From the NCBI GenBank assembly GCA_904066235.2, contig CAJFCV020000003.1:3286001-3350000 (forward strand): 64,000 bases of DNA, read 5' to 3'. The notes below the pieces were generated by a model. That model did no database searches and was not told the origin of the DNA. It saw only the letters and a program-made list of their open reading frames with translations. This document shows, piece after piece, positions 23,544-35,776 of this stretch. The position numbers were made by a program, and so were the translations under genes. Numbering within the stretch: position 1 is the first letter of the stretch; each line of letters starts with the position of its first letter. This stretch comes from Bursaphelenchus xylophilus. Its lineage: Eukaryota; Nematoda; Chromadorea; Rhabditida; Aphelenchoididae.

Positions 23544-26241
23544 TTACAATTTCTGCGCGTTCTCCACAAACTTCTCCACATAGGCGCCAAAGTCGAGGCG
23601 TTGTTGGGCCAGTTCGCCGATATCTGTGCGGTTGTGGGTTTTGAAGAAGATATGATTCGTGAGTTCGTCGAAATTGGGCCGATGTTGAGGGTCTTTTATT
23701 AGGCTGAAATTTGGAAAAAAATTTTTTTGATTTTTTGGGAAAAAAAATAATTAAAAAGATTTTTTTTTCATTTTGTAGCCCGCGCTTTCCAGTAATCATC
23801 CAGAATATCGCAAAAAAAGTCTTTTTTGCAAATTTTGAGGTCTAAAAATTATGTTTTTCCAAGTCTCATCAAAATTTGACAAAAAAATTTTAGAAAATTT
23901 CGAAAAAAGGCCAAATTTTGGTCTCAAACAGCCCTCCTTACCATTGGTTTACAAAATCGCAGAGATCCACGGAGTAATCGCCCGCTCGAAGATAGGGCGG
24001 ATCACCATTCACAACAGACTGCAGTTGATCAAACACCGTATTCCAGCCGACGTAAGGGAAACGGCCGATGCAAATTTCGACAAGTGAAATGCCCAGAGAC
24101 CAGATGTCGGAACGGATCCCATACTTCCGTTCGGAGAGACGTTCGGGCTGAAAAATGGAGGGTAAAATACGGGGTAATCTTTTATATTTATAGTTAAAAG
24201 AATTAAGAAAATTAAAATTGAGAGAATTTCCGATGAAAGATTTGAGATTTTTAACTTGTGCGTTGCCGAAGTCAGCGAGATTTTTTGGGTCGAAATTTAC
24301 AAAAAAAAAATCGATTTTTTTTATTTTTTCTCTTGAAAAAATACAATTTTATGCTAAATATGGATTGGAAAATCACCACTAAAAATGCCAGGAAAAAGCC
24401 AAAGAGTGAAAACATAATTTTTTATCATCATCTCTCCTCATTGTCAATAGTCTCCCGTCGAAAAAGGACCGGTAAAAAAAGATGGATTGATGATATCCGA
24501 GGGATTTCTGATGGTAAAATACGTAAATTTCAAATAATTGTTTCTAAACGCTTCTTGCCTTTTTAAAGGACCTTTAAAAAGGTTCTTTTTGCAAAAAACG
24601 GGACAAATTTACCAATAGAAAAATCGGCTTTGAATTTTTTTATTATCAAAAATCATTATAAAATAATTTTTTTTCTAAGCAAATTCTAAAACCAATTATC
24701 GAAAAATAAGCCTAAATATTTTGTAAAATACGCCAGGAATACTTTGCGCAAATCTTTGTCTTACCGCCATATAAATTTGACAGCCGACATCTTGAGTTTT
24801 CGCGATGGAATCCACCAAATACCCGCTGATTCCGAAATCACACAACTTGACGTAACCCTTCCGATCCAACAGCATATTTGAGGGTTTGACATCACGATGG
24901 ATTATATTGAGTTCCTTTTTTAAGTAGCTGAGGGCACGAACCACCGACGCCGTTACAAATCCGACCGCTTTTTCCGGGAGTTTCTCGTTGTTTTTGTAGA
25001 CTTCTTTGTAGAATTTGTCAAGTGAACAGTCCAAAAGCTCCATGCAAATCCAACAGTCACCCTGGAAATTCATTTTTGGGGGGAAAAAACGTATATTAGT
25101 AGCCAAAAATTGCTAGTATAATATAATTTTTTTTCAAAAATTTTAATTCAAATATCATTTTTAGTGCAAACAGTCAAAATTTTTAAACGTTTCAGTACTG
25201 GATTCGTATTTTACCATTTTTTTACACTTCTGACTTACATCTTGAAACAGTGCGCCATAAAACCTCACAATGTCTGGGCAATTCTGTACTTCGATGATGA
25301 TTTTCAGCTCTCTCAGCATTTTCTCGCGCTCGTCGGCGTTGATTCCATTGGCTCGGACTCGCTGAAAATTCAAATTTATTTTAAAAAAATTTTAATTTAA
25401 AAAAAAATTCAATTTTGAAATTTTTTCAAAAAAGAAAATTCTTACCTTAACAGCCATGACATTTCCAGTTTGTCGATGGAACATCCTGGTGACGATCCCC
25501 CCATAATTTCCTTGTCCAATCACCGCTTCCTCCACCAGATCATTCGAAGTCACCGAGCAGGAAACGTCGGGGGAAAATTGAAGTTGCCCTGGAGTGGTGG
25601 AGAGGGTTTCACTGAAAAATTAGACAATCAACTAAAATATTGTCAAGTAATCTAGTCATAGCTCTAATTTCCAACATTTTCAAAATTTTGAAAAAAAATT
25701 TCCCCTATCCAAAATCATGCTATAAAATCTTTGGAAAAATGTCGTCAGATTTTGATAAAATTACGGAGACATTTAGACCATAGCTTTGAAAGGCACAAAC
25801 AAAATTTTTAACTCGCGCTTTGCAGAAACAATCTTAAATTTTTACTTTCGATTTTGAACATGAAAAAATCAAGGTTCATTATAATTGTGTGTAAAACCTT
25901 CAGCAAAAAAATTTATTTTTTTGGTGCAAGAGCGGAGAAAAGGATCGCTAAAAAACGTTTTTTTGAATGACCGACTCTCTTCTTTTCACGTGCTCTCTCG
26001 CAAAAAACACCGTTGAATATTTCATGCTGCAAGATAAATTGTGAACGAAAATTTTTAGAGATTCATACGTGGCCTATTGAGAACACAATGGCCAAATTTT
26101 TGGGGGCTCCAATTCAAAATTTCCAAAAAATTTTCAAAAAAAAATTCAAAAAAAATTTCAAAAAACCCTCAAAACTTACGCTGGCGGTTGCACTTGTTGT
26201 ATGGCATTAAAATCGAGATTCAGTCGGGTTCTGCTGCCCAT
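23544..26241 (-). CDS. mkk-4: MKK4-type MAP kinase kinase, frame broken by one extra base
   Basis: Six exons: 26180-26241, 25446-25611, 25239-25361, 24765-25061, 23942-24148, 23544-23703. Intended product about 337 residues. Kinase features: glycine loop IGQGNYGGIV (52-61), AVK Lys76, IIHRDVKPSN (HRD 172-174), CDFGISG (DFG 192-194), activation segment DSIAKT with phospho-acceptors Ser202 and Thr206, then APERL. LDR in the catalytic loop and SIAKT fit MKK4 rather than MKK3/6 or MKK7. Such dual-specificity kinases activate JNK or p38 by phosphorylating T-x-Y. In exon 5 the frame giving APERLSERKYG does not continue into the frame giving IRSDIWSLGISLVE: a run of four C on the plus strand (24118-24121) has one base too many. 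As written, translation leaves frame after residue 226 and stops at 24029-24031. All other junctions agree. This may be a base error, an inactive allele or a pseudogene. Confidence 0.8.
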
Positions 26242-28456
26242 TTCGAACCTCCGATTACCGCTCTGATCCCAATTAGGCGGGCATTTTATCCCGTCTCTAT
26301 AATTTTACAGTAAATTGTTTCGAAATAAAAGGTACAATTTCACAACTCACGCCGTCCGAATGAGTAAGTAAAAAACAAAATCTTTTCGGGGCATGTTACA
26401 ATTTGCGTCAAACGAAAAGATAAAAAAACTGCAGAAAATGGAAAACGACGTCTTTTTAGGGAAATTAAAAAACAACGGCGACATCAATTCCATGGAGCGG
26501 CCGTTTTTAAACGAGTTACACATTAGAAAAAAAGCTTTCTGGGACATGAAAAACGTTGTTTCTTGGAGTAAACAAAAAATTGATAAGAAAAAAATTTATA
26601 CAATTTTTTAAGAATAGAATTCCATAGAAGATTTAAGACTGATTCACTGCTAGAATCTGCATAGACACCCCCAGAAATATCCAGAAAACCTCCAAAGGCT
26701 TAAAGTTTGTTCGGAAAAAACCGATGAATAATTTTCATCTCCAACGTTGTAGTGGAAATAAGTAAACAAAACCGGTGGAATTTGAATGAACGCGTTAGAA
26801 AATTGAAAACACAGAACATAGACAGCTGAAAAAAAGCTCTAGTAAACATTTTTGTCGACGAGGAATGGCCACCGCTTCTGTTTTCGCTTTTGGCAAAGAT
26901 TTTTAGTTCTGTATTGGAAATGCAGTGCTTCTAGGAAAAGTCATCATTTTTAAGCTAATTCAGAACAATTGTAGTCAAAAAAAAAAAATAATCGTCGTAC
27001 CGAGTCTCCTTGTTTTCCGAACTCTCTGGGAAGAAGGATCATTGGGCACAAAGGTTTCCCGAGATCTTCAAAAAAGTTAACGTGTAAAAGTTTATAAAAA
27101 ATTTGTGTTTTATCGGGAAATCAAACGAATAAACTGAAAGAAAAAATTGTTTTACTAGTTGCAAGATAAAAAACGCTGATAAGTCAAAAAAAAATTTTGC
27201 TTTAAATTCCTATAGATAAAGTTCTATAGTTTTAGTGAAAATGGAGGATTAGTAGGCGACAAATCAACGTCAAATTGTTTTTACATTGAATTTTGCAAGA
27301 GCAGCTAATATACTCAGCGACATTTTTTGGGAGAGAACACGGAGAATTTGGAGAGTCGGCCAAAGAAAACACGTTTATTGGAAGCAACTTTTTGAGTTCA
27401 GCTAGGAAAAGGTGGATTTTTATAAAAAATTTACATTACGTTCCTAGCGAACACGCATTTTTTCAAGGCCATAACGACACAAGCTCAAATCTTAATGTTA
27501 GATATTTAATTCAATTGAAAGGCTATTTTCCAAGTATTTTTTAAAGCTGGGCGTTCGCTGAAATCACGTAAGACTTCAAAATGTTTTCAGCGAAATCTCG
27601 TCCTTTCTAAGCGGTGTAAAATACGAGGTATCCATCTAGAAGCCATTTACAGCTCTAACCCTTCTTACAACCCTCAAAAATTCCAAGTAGCGCCTCAAAA
27701 TCCCATTAGATCCCCTTCCATTTCCTCCAACCTCCTTATAACACCCCTCCAAAGTCCGTCGGGTCTAATATCGAGGAAAAACTGAGAATGGACCTCGGGA
27801 ATTTCGAAAGAACTCAGGGACAAAGTAGAGTTTAAATTGTCAAATATATGGATTTCAAAATTCCAAAAGTTCTGGCGACCAAACCGATGTTGAAATAAAA
27901 AAAAACATCTAATCGGAATTGTCCTTGAGGACAAACAAGTCGCATTTCGTAAGTAGCAGGAATGCACAATATAAAAGAGGGCTTGAAAACAAGTAATTCA
28001 ATTACAGAATGGGACTCTAGGGTGTCCTTGGAAATTGGCTTATTTCATTAGAATAGAGCCAGATCCGGAAAAAAATATTCGAAAAAACAGGATTTTTTGA
28101 CAAAAAAGTTCAGAAATCATCTAAAGAGTAACCAAAACACAGCTCAAGACCGACTGAAAACCACTTGAAAATATCGAACTACCTTCGATTTTAATTTCTT
28201 TTCCCATTCAGAAGTCAATAAACCATAAAACAATGAAAATTCAAAGAGAAATCACCCAAAACCCCAGCCAATTCCCTTTCAAAAACTTTGATAAAAGGCC
28301 CAAAAATAGTTCATTATGAACTTTAGGATTAAAAACACGGAAAACTGGGAGAATAATTAAAAATATGACGAGGAATATTCAAATTTTTAAAAAATAAGCT
28401 AATTTTTTGATGAAATTAGGGGAAATTAATGTAATAGTTGCTCTAAAGCGAAGGTA
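26242..28456. other. Intergenic region upstream of the MKK4-like gene
   Basis: No exon or RNA gene recognised. The part next to 26241 should hold the kinase promoter and 5' leader. One GTAAAATACG motif lies at 27616-27625. Confidence 0.5.
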
Positions 28457-28543
28457 CACAGCATTCCGAACTTTTTTCGCCACCGATCGGTGTCGAAAAA
28501 AAAATCGAAAAATCGAGAGAGGGGTATAAGAAGGGTGCGTTAT

Positions 28544-29931
28544 ACAGTGCGTCCCAGGTTTTTGGTTCCACCCCATTTTTTGATCCTATCTCGGGGGGTT
28601 TTTTCTCAAATGCCATGAAATTTTACACAAGTGTTAACCAACCTTTGAGAATAAGCTATGCAAAGTTTCATCCCATTTGGCTTCAGTACTCTGACGTTAT
28701 GGCGATTTTTTTTAAATTTTGGGTGTCCCAGGTTTTTGGTTCCACGTGGAAATTTGCGAGTTTTTTGGTCCGGTTTTGAACCAACCTGCTCTTAATACTA
28801 TTCATCTTGTACTCTGTAGTATTAGAAAGGGTATTACATTCGTATCTGCCGTACTTTTTCGACGGAGTGGCGCTATGAGCCATCTCCGACCTTGTACATG
28901 AGATAAAGATTGGTTCTGAAAAAAATGTCAGTCAGGCTGTTTTTTGGGCATTAAACTTGCCAATGCTGTTAAATTATACAGTGTGCATCTACTTAATGAA
29001 AAAAAGGTAGCTTGCTCAATGATCTCGAGTATTTTCTCGGCATATCATCTTCAACAAGTAGCTACCGTAACACTTTATACCCCGAATTACCAAGAGGAAT
29101 GGACGAGAATCACAAAATTTGATATGCAAATTTGAACGCAGCGTGCCTGAAAACGTAATGCTACAATCATTAGCCGTTTCAAAATAAATCGGGTCTGTAA
29201 AGTTCGTTCTACAAAAAAGTTCCGAAAAATAGGCCAAAATAGGCTTGCTTTCACCCATTTACCCTTGAACCAACCACCTGCGCCAGATAGAACATTTAAG
29301 CAAGAAATAAGATGCAGCTATAGGTTTGTTAACATGCTGAGTTTGATTTTCTGAGCAAAAAGTTCCCATGGATAATAATTTTCTGTACTTTTAGGGCCTT
29401 TGAAGGTTACTGTAGAAGGTATACGATAGCTTAAATGACCTAAAAGGTCGATTAAATGACTTCAAACAAATCGGTATCGGTTTGTTTTACATCTTGCGTT
29501 TGCTACAACCAGTCTAAGTTGTTTCTTGCCGGAAATAAATCACTAATCGGATTTTTTTTTAAAACCAATGTTTACCTGATGTACAAGGTCGGAGATGGCT
29601 CGTGGGGCCACTGCGTCGATAAAGTACGGTAGATCCGAATGTAATACCCTTTCTGATACTACAGAGAACACGAGGAATGGTATTAAGAGCAGGCTGGTTC
29701 AAAACCGGACCAAAAACTCGCAAATTTCCAAGTGGAACCAAAAACCTGGGACACCCAAAATTAAAAAAAAATCGCCATAACGTCAGAGTACTGAAGCCAA
29801 ATGGGATGAAACTTTGCATAGCTTATTCTCAAAGGTTGGTTAACACTTGTGTAAAATTTCATGGCATTTGAGAAAAACACCCCGAGATATGATCAAAAAA
29901 TGGGGTGGAACCAAAAACCTGGGACGCACTG
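28544..29931. mobile_element. Tc1/mariner-type foldback element C, inserted in B
   Basis: A 1388-bp element with ends CAGTGCGTCCCAGG and its complement, and near-identical arms of about 355 bp (28544-28901 and 29579-29931). It is flanked by TA on both sides (28542-28543, 29932-29933). The intact right arm of B reads GCGTTATATTATTCC (as complement) where the left arm reads GCGTTA, C, TATTATTCC, so C landed in a TA of B. The 677-bp centre has no recognisable transposase. A sub-repeat CCCAGGTTTTTGGTTCCAC appears at the terminus and again about 180 bp inside each arm. Confidence 0.85.
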
Positions 29932-30159
29932 TATTATTCCAAAAAGTTTCAAACTTACTTCATTTTTAGCCTACATGAAATTTTGTGGCCTACTTCAAAA
30001 TCTGGTCTGCCTAGGTGAAAAAATTTCATGTGGGCCAAAAAAAAATTATTTTTTTTTGGCATAGGTGGTTTTTTTTCATGTGGGCGAAAAAAAAAATTTT
30101 TTTTTTTGGCATAGGTGGTTTCTTTTCATGTGGGCGAATTTTTTTTTTTTTTTGGCATA

Positions 30160-31521
30160 TCAGTCTGTCGGGAAAATAACGGCGGATCGTCGCGCCTCGG
30201 AATCGCCCATCATCGCTTTGCGACGGCGAAGTTTGTGATCTCAGAAATTGGAAAGATGAGGAAATGGAAGTAGGCTAAAACCGAGATTTTGGCCTAGTTC
30301 ATGCAGTCGGTGAAGATGTAGGCCAAAGCCGAGATTTTGGGTTTTCGCCTAGTTGATTAAATCGAAGTTGATTAAATCGAACTAGGCCAAAACCATGATT
30401 TTGGCCTAGTTCATGCAGTCGGTGAAGATGTAGGCAAAAACCGAGATTTTGGGTTTTCGCCTAGTTGATTAAATCGAAGTTGATTAAATCGAACTAGGCC
30501 AAAACCATGATTTTCGCCTACTTCCTGCCCGCTTGGATGAACTAAGCCAAATCCACGTTTCCGCCCAGATCATAGAAAATCCTAAAACAGGTGGAGTTAT
30601 ATATCCAAAAATTCGCAAAATTTTTCTGATTCAGAATATGTAAAAATTTGCTGCCTAATTTTGGTTTGTAAGGGTGAAAAATTCCTCAAAGCTTTTCTCG
30701 CAACACCATGAAAATCCCTTTTTGACCAAGTTTTTACCAATAAGAAAATAAAAATTCAATGGATAAATGTGTCTTGCCCACAGCAATTTCGCGTCACGGC
30801 ACGAAAATAATTATTTGGCATTCTGTTCAAGAGGCGTCCTATTGGTAAACAAGTTGTTGATTTCGCAATGTTTTTTCAAGCATTTGATTTGGTAAAAGGA
30901 CGCCTCTTGAACAGAATGCCAAAAAATTATTTTCGTGCCGTGACGCGAAATTGCTGTGGGCAAGACACATTTATCCATTGAATTTTTATTTTCTTATTGG
31001 TAAAAACTTGGTCAAAAAGGGATTTTCATGGTGTTGCGAGAAAAGGTTTGAGGAATTTTTCACCCTTTCAAACCAAAATTAGGCAACAAATTTTTACATA
31101 TTCTGAATCAGAAAAATTTTGCGAATTTTTGGATATATAACTCCACCTGTTTTAGGATTTTCTATGATCTGGGCGGAAACGTGGATTTGGCTTAGTTCAT
31201 CCAAGCGGGTAGGAAGTAGGCGAAAATCATGGTTTTGGCCTAGTTCGATTTAATCAACTTCGATTTAATCAACTAGGCCAAAACCCAAAATCTCGGTTTG
31301 GCCTACATCTTCACCGACTGCATGAACTAGGCCAAAATCTCGGTTTTGGCCTACATCTTCACCGACTTCACCGACTGCATGAACTAGGCCAAAATCTCGG
31401 TTTTAGCCTACTTCCATTTCTTCATCTTTCCAATTTCTGAGATCACAAACTTCGCCGTCGCAAAGTGATGATGGGCGATTCCGAGGCGCGACGATCCGCC
31501 GTTGCTTTCCCGACAGACTGA
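30160..31521. mobile_element. Large palindromic member of the CAGTCTGTCGGG family (element D), inside B
   Basis: The ends are TCAGTCTGTCGGGAAAATAA on the left and a close complement (with GCTTTCCCGACAGACTGA) on the right, the same termini as the 130-155-bp MITEs elsewhere in this window. The whole 1.36 kb is a palindrome centred near 30870, with a short loop around TTGATTTCGCAATG. The arms contain tandem copies of a GGCCAAAACCGAGATTTTGG unit with different copy number on each side. It could be a fourth nested insertion or a core part of B. Confidence 0.65.
30265..30530. repeat. Tandem repeats with an inverted partner at about 31195-31415
   Basis: Units contain TAGGCCAAAACCGAGATTTTGG, AGTTCATGCAGTCGGTGAAG and GATTAAATCGAA blocks, repeated two to three times and mirrored in the other arm of element D. 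A short direct duplication (TTCACCGAC twice) marks a copy-number change in the right arm. Confidence 0.7.
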
Positions 31522-33040
31522 CGTATGAAAAAAAAACCACCTATGCAAAAAAAAAAAAAAAATTCGCCCACATGAAAAAAAACCACCTATGCCAAAAAAA
31601 AATTATTTTTTTTTGCCCACATGAAAAAAAACCACCTATGCCAAAAAAAAATTATTTTTTTTTTGCCTAGATTAAAAAAAAACAAAAATTTCATGTAGGC
31701 TAAAAATGAAGTAAGTTTGAAACTTTTTGGAATAATATAACGCACCCTTCTTGTATGCATTTTTTTGTGTTTCCGGCTAGCAAAGGCAGGTATTGCAAAA
31801 TTAGAAAAAGTGTTTGATACTCTGAAGACTACTCATTTTAATTATACAAAAATTGTCACCATGCACTTTGTAACCCCCGAGAAAATCGCATTCGAAAAAA
31901 TGAAAATTTCAAATTTAAATGCAATGAAAATGCACTTTCTAGTTGACTACTGAAGAAAAAAAAGATGCTATCGTGTAGAGAATTTCGAGTACTTCCTAAT
32001 ACGTATATTTTTTTGCGTTGTTTTCTAACAGTTTTAGAGCTACCTTGCAAAAACGCCTTTTTTTGCACTTTTTCCGACTTATCTGCACTTTAAATGTAAA
32101 AATGCAAAATCTTCCGAGCAATTATCATTCTTGGCATCCTTGTGGATAAACGTGCCAAATTTCAAATTTCTACGACGCTCCCGTCTCCTGTTATATCGAT
32201 ATAATTACGAAACCTTGACAACTTAAGTTCCCGAAGAAAAACATAGAAAGCTTGCTGTTTTAGTGTAGGATAGCCTTATTTCTTCCTAAAATATATTTTT
32301 CCAACCCCGAATGTTATTCGTACAGTTTATGAGACAGCTTCATGTCATCATGAAAAATGTAGATTTCATACACAAGTGCAGCTTTTTCTATTCCCGTTAA
32401 TGCGGTCCAAACGCAAGCTAATACCTTCAAATTCACAAATAGAGTACATATAACGACTTTTTATCGAAAATGTCACAAAATTTATATTTCAAGCCGCGCT
32501 AATAAGTTGTCAAGGTTTCGTAATGATTTCGATATATCAGCAGACAGAAGCATCGCAGAAATTTGAAATTTGGCATGCATATCCACAAGGATGCCCAGAA
32601 TGATAATTGCTCGGAAGATTTTGCATTTTTGCATTTGAAGTGCAGATAAGTCGGAAAAAGTGCAAAAAAGGCGTTTTTGCACGGTAGCTCTAAAACTGTT
32701 AGAAAACAACGCAAAAAGATATATGTATTAGGAAGTACTCGAAATTCTCTACACGATAGCATCTTTTTTTTCTTCAGTAGTCAACTAGAAAGTGCATTTT
32801 CATTGGATTTAAATTTGAAATTTTCATTTTTTCGAATGCGATTTTTTCGGGGGTTACAAAGTGCATGGTGACAATTTTTGTATAATTAAAATGAGTAGTC
32901 TTCAGAGTATCAAACACTTTTTCTCATTTTGCAATACCTGCCTTTGCTAGCCGGCAACACAAAAAAATGCATACCCCTCTCTCGATTTTTCGATTTTTTT
33001 TCGACACCGATCGGTGGCGAAAAAAGTTCGGAATGCTGTG

Positions 33041-34077
33041 AGGTAAGACAGATTGTCTAGTATTTTATCAAGATTGTGGCCAAGTAAGGAGAGAAAACGT
33101 TCGAAAACCGCCGAATTTCCTTGAATAAAGCAATTTCTCGCGAAAAAAGTCGGCGAGAAACGGATGCAAAAAGGGGGTTTTCTGGCGGTCGTCAAGGTCT
33201 TTTCCCCCATTTGCTTCTCTCCCAACGGCTCAGGGGAGTCGGCTTTGCCCTCTCTTTTGTCCGTTTGTCTCTTCTCTGGCCGTCTCCCGAAGTCTTCGGG
33301 CTCTTTTTTTCGCCGGCTCTCTTTGTTGTTTCTTTTTTTTTGGAAAAGTTTGTTGTTTATTGAACGCGCAGGAGTCCTCAAAATCTGTGGGATTATAAAC
33401 GAGGCTTTCAAGGACTTGATAGGGGTAAACCATGTCCAATTTTTATAAAACGTCCAGAAAAACGTCCAAATTATATTATCCATGATGACTAAAGTTGTTT
33501 TCTTTCTCAAACGGTCGATTTAAGATGAAATATGCCTGCAGCAAGGAATATAATGCAATATTATGGGAAATTAATCCTTTTATTGCCGGTTCAACATCCA
33601 TTTAACAACGACTTTCATCATGCGTCATCAATTTTTTCTGGATTTATAGTTTTTTAATTCGGAAGTCCAAATCAATTTTTAACCACTCTATCAGACTGAG
33701 AGAGCCCAGAAATACAATCACGACTTGTTATTATCCCCTTACTCACCGACTTCTCATCAAAAAAGCAAGAAATTTTTACTAGTTTTACATTATCCATGAC
33801 AAACAACGCGAGATAAACCCCAAAACCCCTTATTCTTCGATAATTATTGATCCCAAACTCCAAGCAAAAACTATCCACAAGTTTTATAACAATATTTATT
33901 AGATGATATAACATATAAATGATTATATTAAATTCATATTTTAATTAGACAAAAGTCCAAGACAGGACTTTAAGAGATTAAAATTTAGCCTTCATAGCAA
34001 TTCAAAATACATATGATAACAATATTTACTTTTAAAAAATCCCTGAGATCTTTTTACCTTCTCCTTGGCACATCTTC
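33041..34077. other. Intergenic region downstream of the TTBK-like kinase
   Basis: No exon supported. The plus strand is strongly pyrimidine-rich between about 33165 and 33350, which leaves a long but unconvincing open frame on the minus strand. A minus-strand AATAAA at 33895-33900 could serve the kinase gene. Confidence 0.45.
33895..33900 (-). terminator. Possible poly(A) signal of the TTBK-like kinase
   Basis: AATAAA on the minus strand, about 178 bases after the kinase stop codon. Confidence 0.4.
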
Positions 34078-35776
34078 TCAATATTCACGGCTCTCCTCCT
34101 CTGAAGTTTCCGCCGTGCTGTCTTCAGTAGTTAAGTAATCGCTCTCCCAGTCCAATGGCTCTTCCGGATCAATCGCATGCTTCATAAATTTCTTGAATCT
34201 GTTGTAGTCAACTCGATCAGTTGCTTTCGCATTCTTCAAGTAGTGGAGTAACTGGCGAATACAAGTCGATCCTCTACACTCGATATACTTTATATACTGC
34301 ATCTTCATTTGGTACAGGGCCTTGTGGTCGCTTTGGTTTCTCCATGGTAATTGGCCGTCAATCATCTCGATCATCGAATAGCAGAGACCCCAAAAATCGT
34401 CCCACACAGTGTGCTCTTGATGTTCATGGACGCGAGGCGAAACGTAACGGGCAGTTCCTCGGAAGCCTGCATACTCCCGGAATTGTCGGAGATCTCCATT
34501 GGGTTGGAGGTATCGCCGGGACAGGCTAAAAAAAGTAAAGTAATATAAAAATGGAAAGCTGCAAAGAAAATTGAAAATACCAAATTGCAAGAGCTCTCAA
34601 CTACCACAATATTTCTCACGAGACTCAAAAATGCCATTATTCCCCGCAAAAACACCAATTTTCAGCAATCGGATCTTATTTTAGGTAACAAAAGGTATAT
34701 TCGGCGCAAAAAAGTCACCTTTTTTCAAAAAGATCCCCTACAACACCTTCAAGGTGTCCTAAATAGCCTCAAAAAAGCATCCCCATCATCTTTGAAGCCT
34801 AAAGAAAGAAAAATAATACCAAAATCTTACCCAAAATCCACCAGAACCACCGTTTTCGGTTCTTGAAGGCTGACACACATATTTGACGGCTTCACATCTC
34901 GATGTATATAGCCACCATTATGAAGGACTCTCAAGGCATCTGTAACTTGGCAAGCAACTTGGAAGGCAGTATTTGGGCTGAAACGTTTGTCTTCTCGAAG
35001 TTTTCGGAGCTCATGAAGATTGGGTCCCAAGAGTTCCATACAAATGAAATTGATATTGTCCGTAGAGCCGCTGCGGAACTGAAAATATAATATTTACAGA
35101 TTATTCGACATTAAAAAAGCTGAGATATAATTTTAGGTAATAATAAGTCGTTTTCGGGAAAATTTTAAAATAATTTTCAATAAAACACATAAAATAATAT
35201 CGATTTTTTCAAAAAGTGATGGAAAAATCAAAAAATTCTTGAAAATTGTGAAGCTTTCATCGAGAAGGAATTGTGAACTACCGAAAAAAACACAAACAAA
35301 AATAAGAAACAACTTACAAATTGGGGGAAATTCTTGTGGCTGCTGACTCTTTGGAGTAAAAATTGCTCCAACACCATTCTTGGAGCATTCTTCGTGTTTC
35401 TTTCGCCGGCCTTGACAGCCATGGTAACTCCTTGCTTATCGACGGCTTCGTAGATCTGCCCAAATCCTCCGCTTCCAATCATCTTCAAGATTCTGACTTC
35501 TCCCTGGATCAGCCATTGATTTTGCTTGAGTAGTGGCTCTTTCTTCTTTTGCCGCTCACGGTCTTGGCGCTAAAATTACGAGAGGTTACGTGATATAACC
35601 AAGCAAGAATGCCACAAAATCATTCTAAACTAACAAAAAAAAAAAAATTAAATTTCTCTATTCATCAAGACGCTTAAAAAACACCAAATCACAAAAAACA
35701 CTATACTCACCTTTTTCTGGTCCTCAGCAACTCCAGCCTTTTTGCCCACGCAGTCTCCACGAGAAACCAGCAGCAT
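34078..35776 (-). CDS. TTBK/casein kinase 1-like protein kinase (nematode-expanded type)
   Basis: Four exons: 35711-35776, 35318-35569, 34831-35078, 34078-34525; all phases agree; 337 residues. After a basic, Lys-rich start the kinase domain begins near residue 45. Visible motifs: glycine loop MIGSGGFGQIYEA (52-64), ATP-anchoring Lys75 in MAVKAGE, ELLGPNLHEL hinge (121-130), catalytic YIHRDVKPSNMC (HRD 165-167), LVDFGLSRRY (DFG 187-189), and FRGTARYVSPRVHE in place of APE, as in the TTBK/CK1 group. WDDFWGLCYSMIEMIDGQLPW covers subdomain IX. The C-terminus is short and acidic (DSTAETSEEESREY). Catalytic residues are intact, so it should be active on Ser/Thr. Worms carry many such kinases, often germline or sperm-expressed; that role is not shown here. 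It lies head-to-head with the secreted-protein gene 0.8 kb away. Confidence 0.85.

Larger units (their letters stand above)
28527..31753. mobile_element. Foldback element B, inserted in the left arm of A
   Basis: Ends are AAGAAGGGTGCGTTATA and its complement. In the intact right arm of element A the target reads GGGGTATGCAT. Here it reads GGGGTAT, then the element, then GTATGCAT, consistent with a TA or TAT duplication. The left arm of B is itself split by element C. Inner parts of B contain repeated blocks of GGCATAGGTGGTTTTTTTCA type and element D. Confidence 0.75.
28457..33040. mobile_element. Foldback element A, outermost of the nested set
   Basis: Its termini begin CACAGCATTCCGAAC (28457) and end with the complement (33040), followed in both arms by CACCGATCGGTG and a GAGAGAGGGGTAT motif. 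The right arm runs about 32497-33040 (544 bp). The left arm is interrupted: 28457-28526 and then 31754-32225, together about 542 bp. Element B is inserted between the two pieces. The loop is about 270 bp. No transposase reading frame. Confidence 0.8.

Noticed and set aside
32947..33510. Longest single open frame (187 codons, minus strand)
   Set aside because: It crosses the end of transposable element A into a pyrimidine-rich stretch. The predicted protein is low-complexity Lys/Arg/Glu with no domain, no signal and no splice support.
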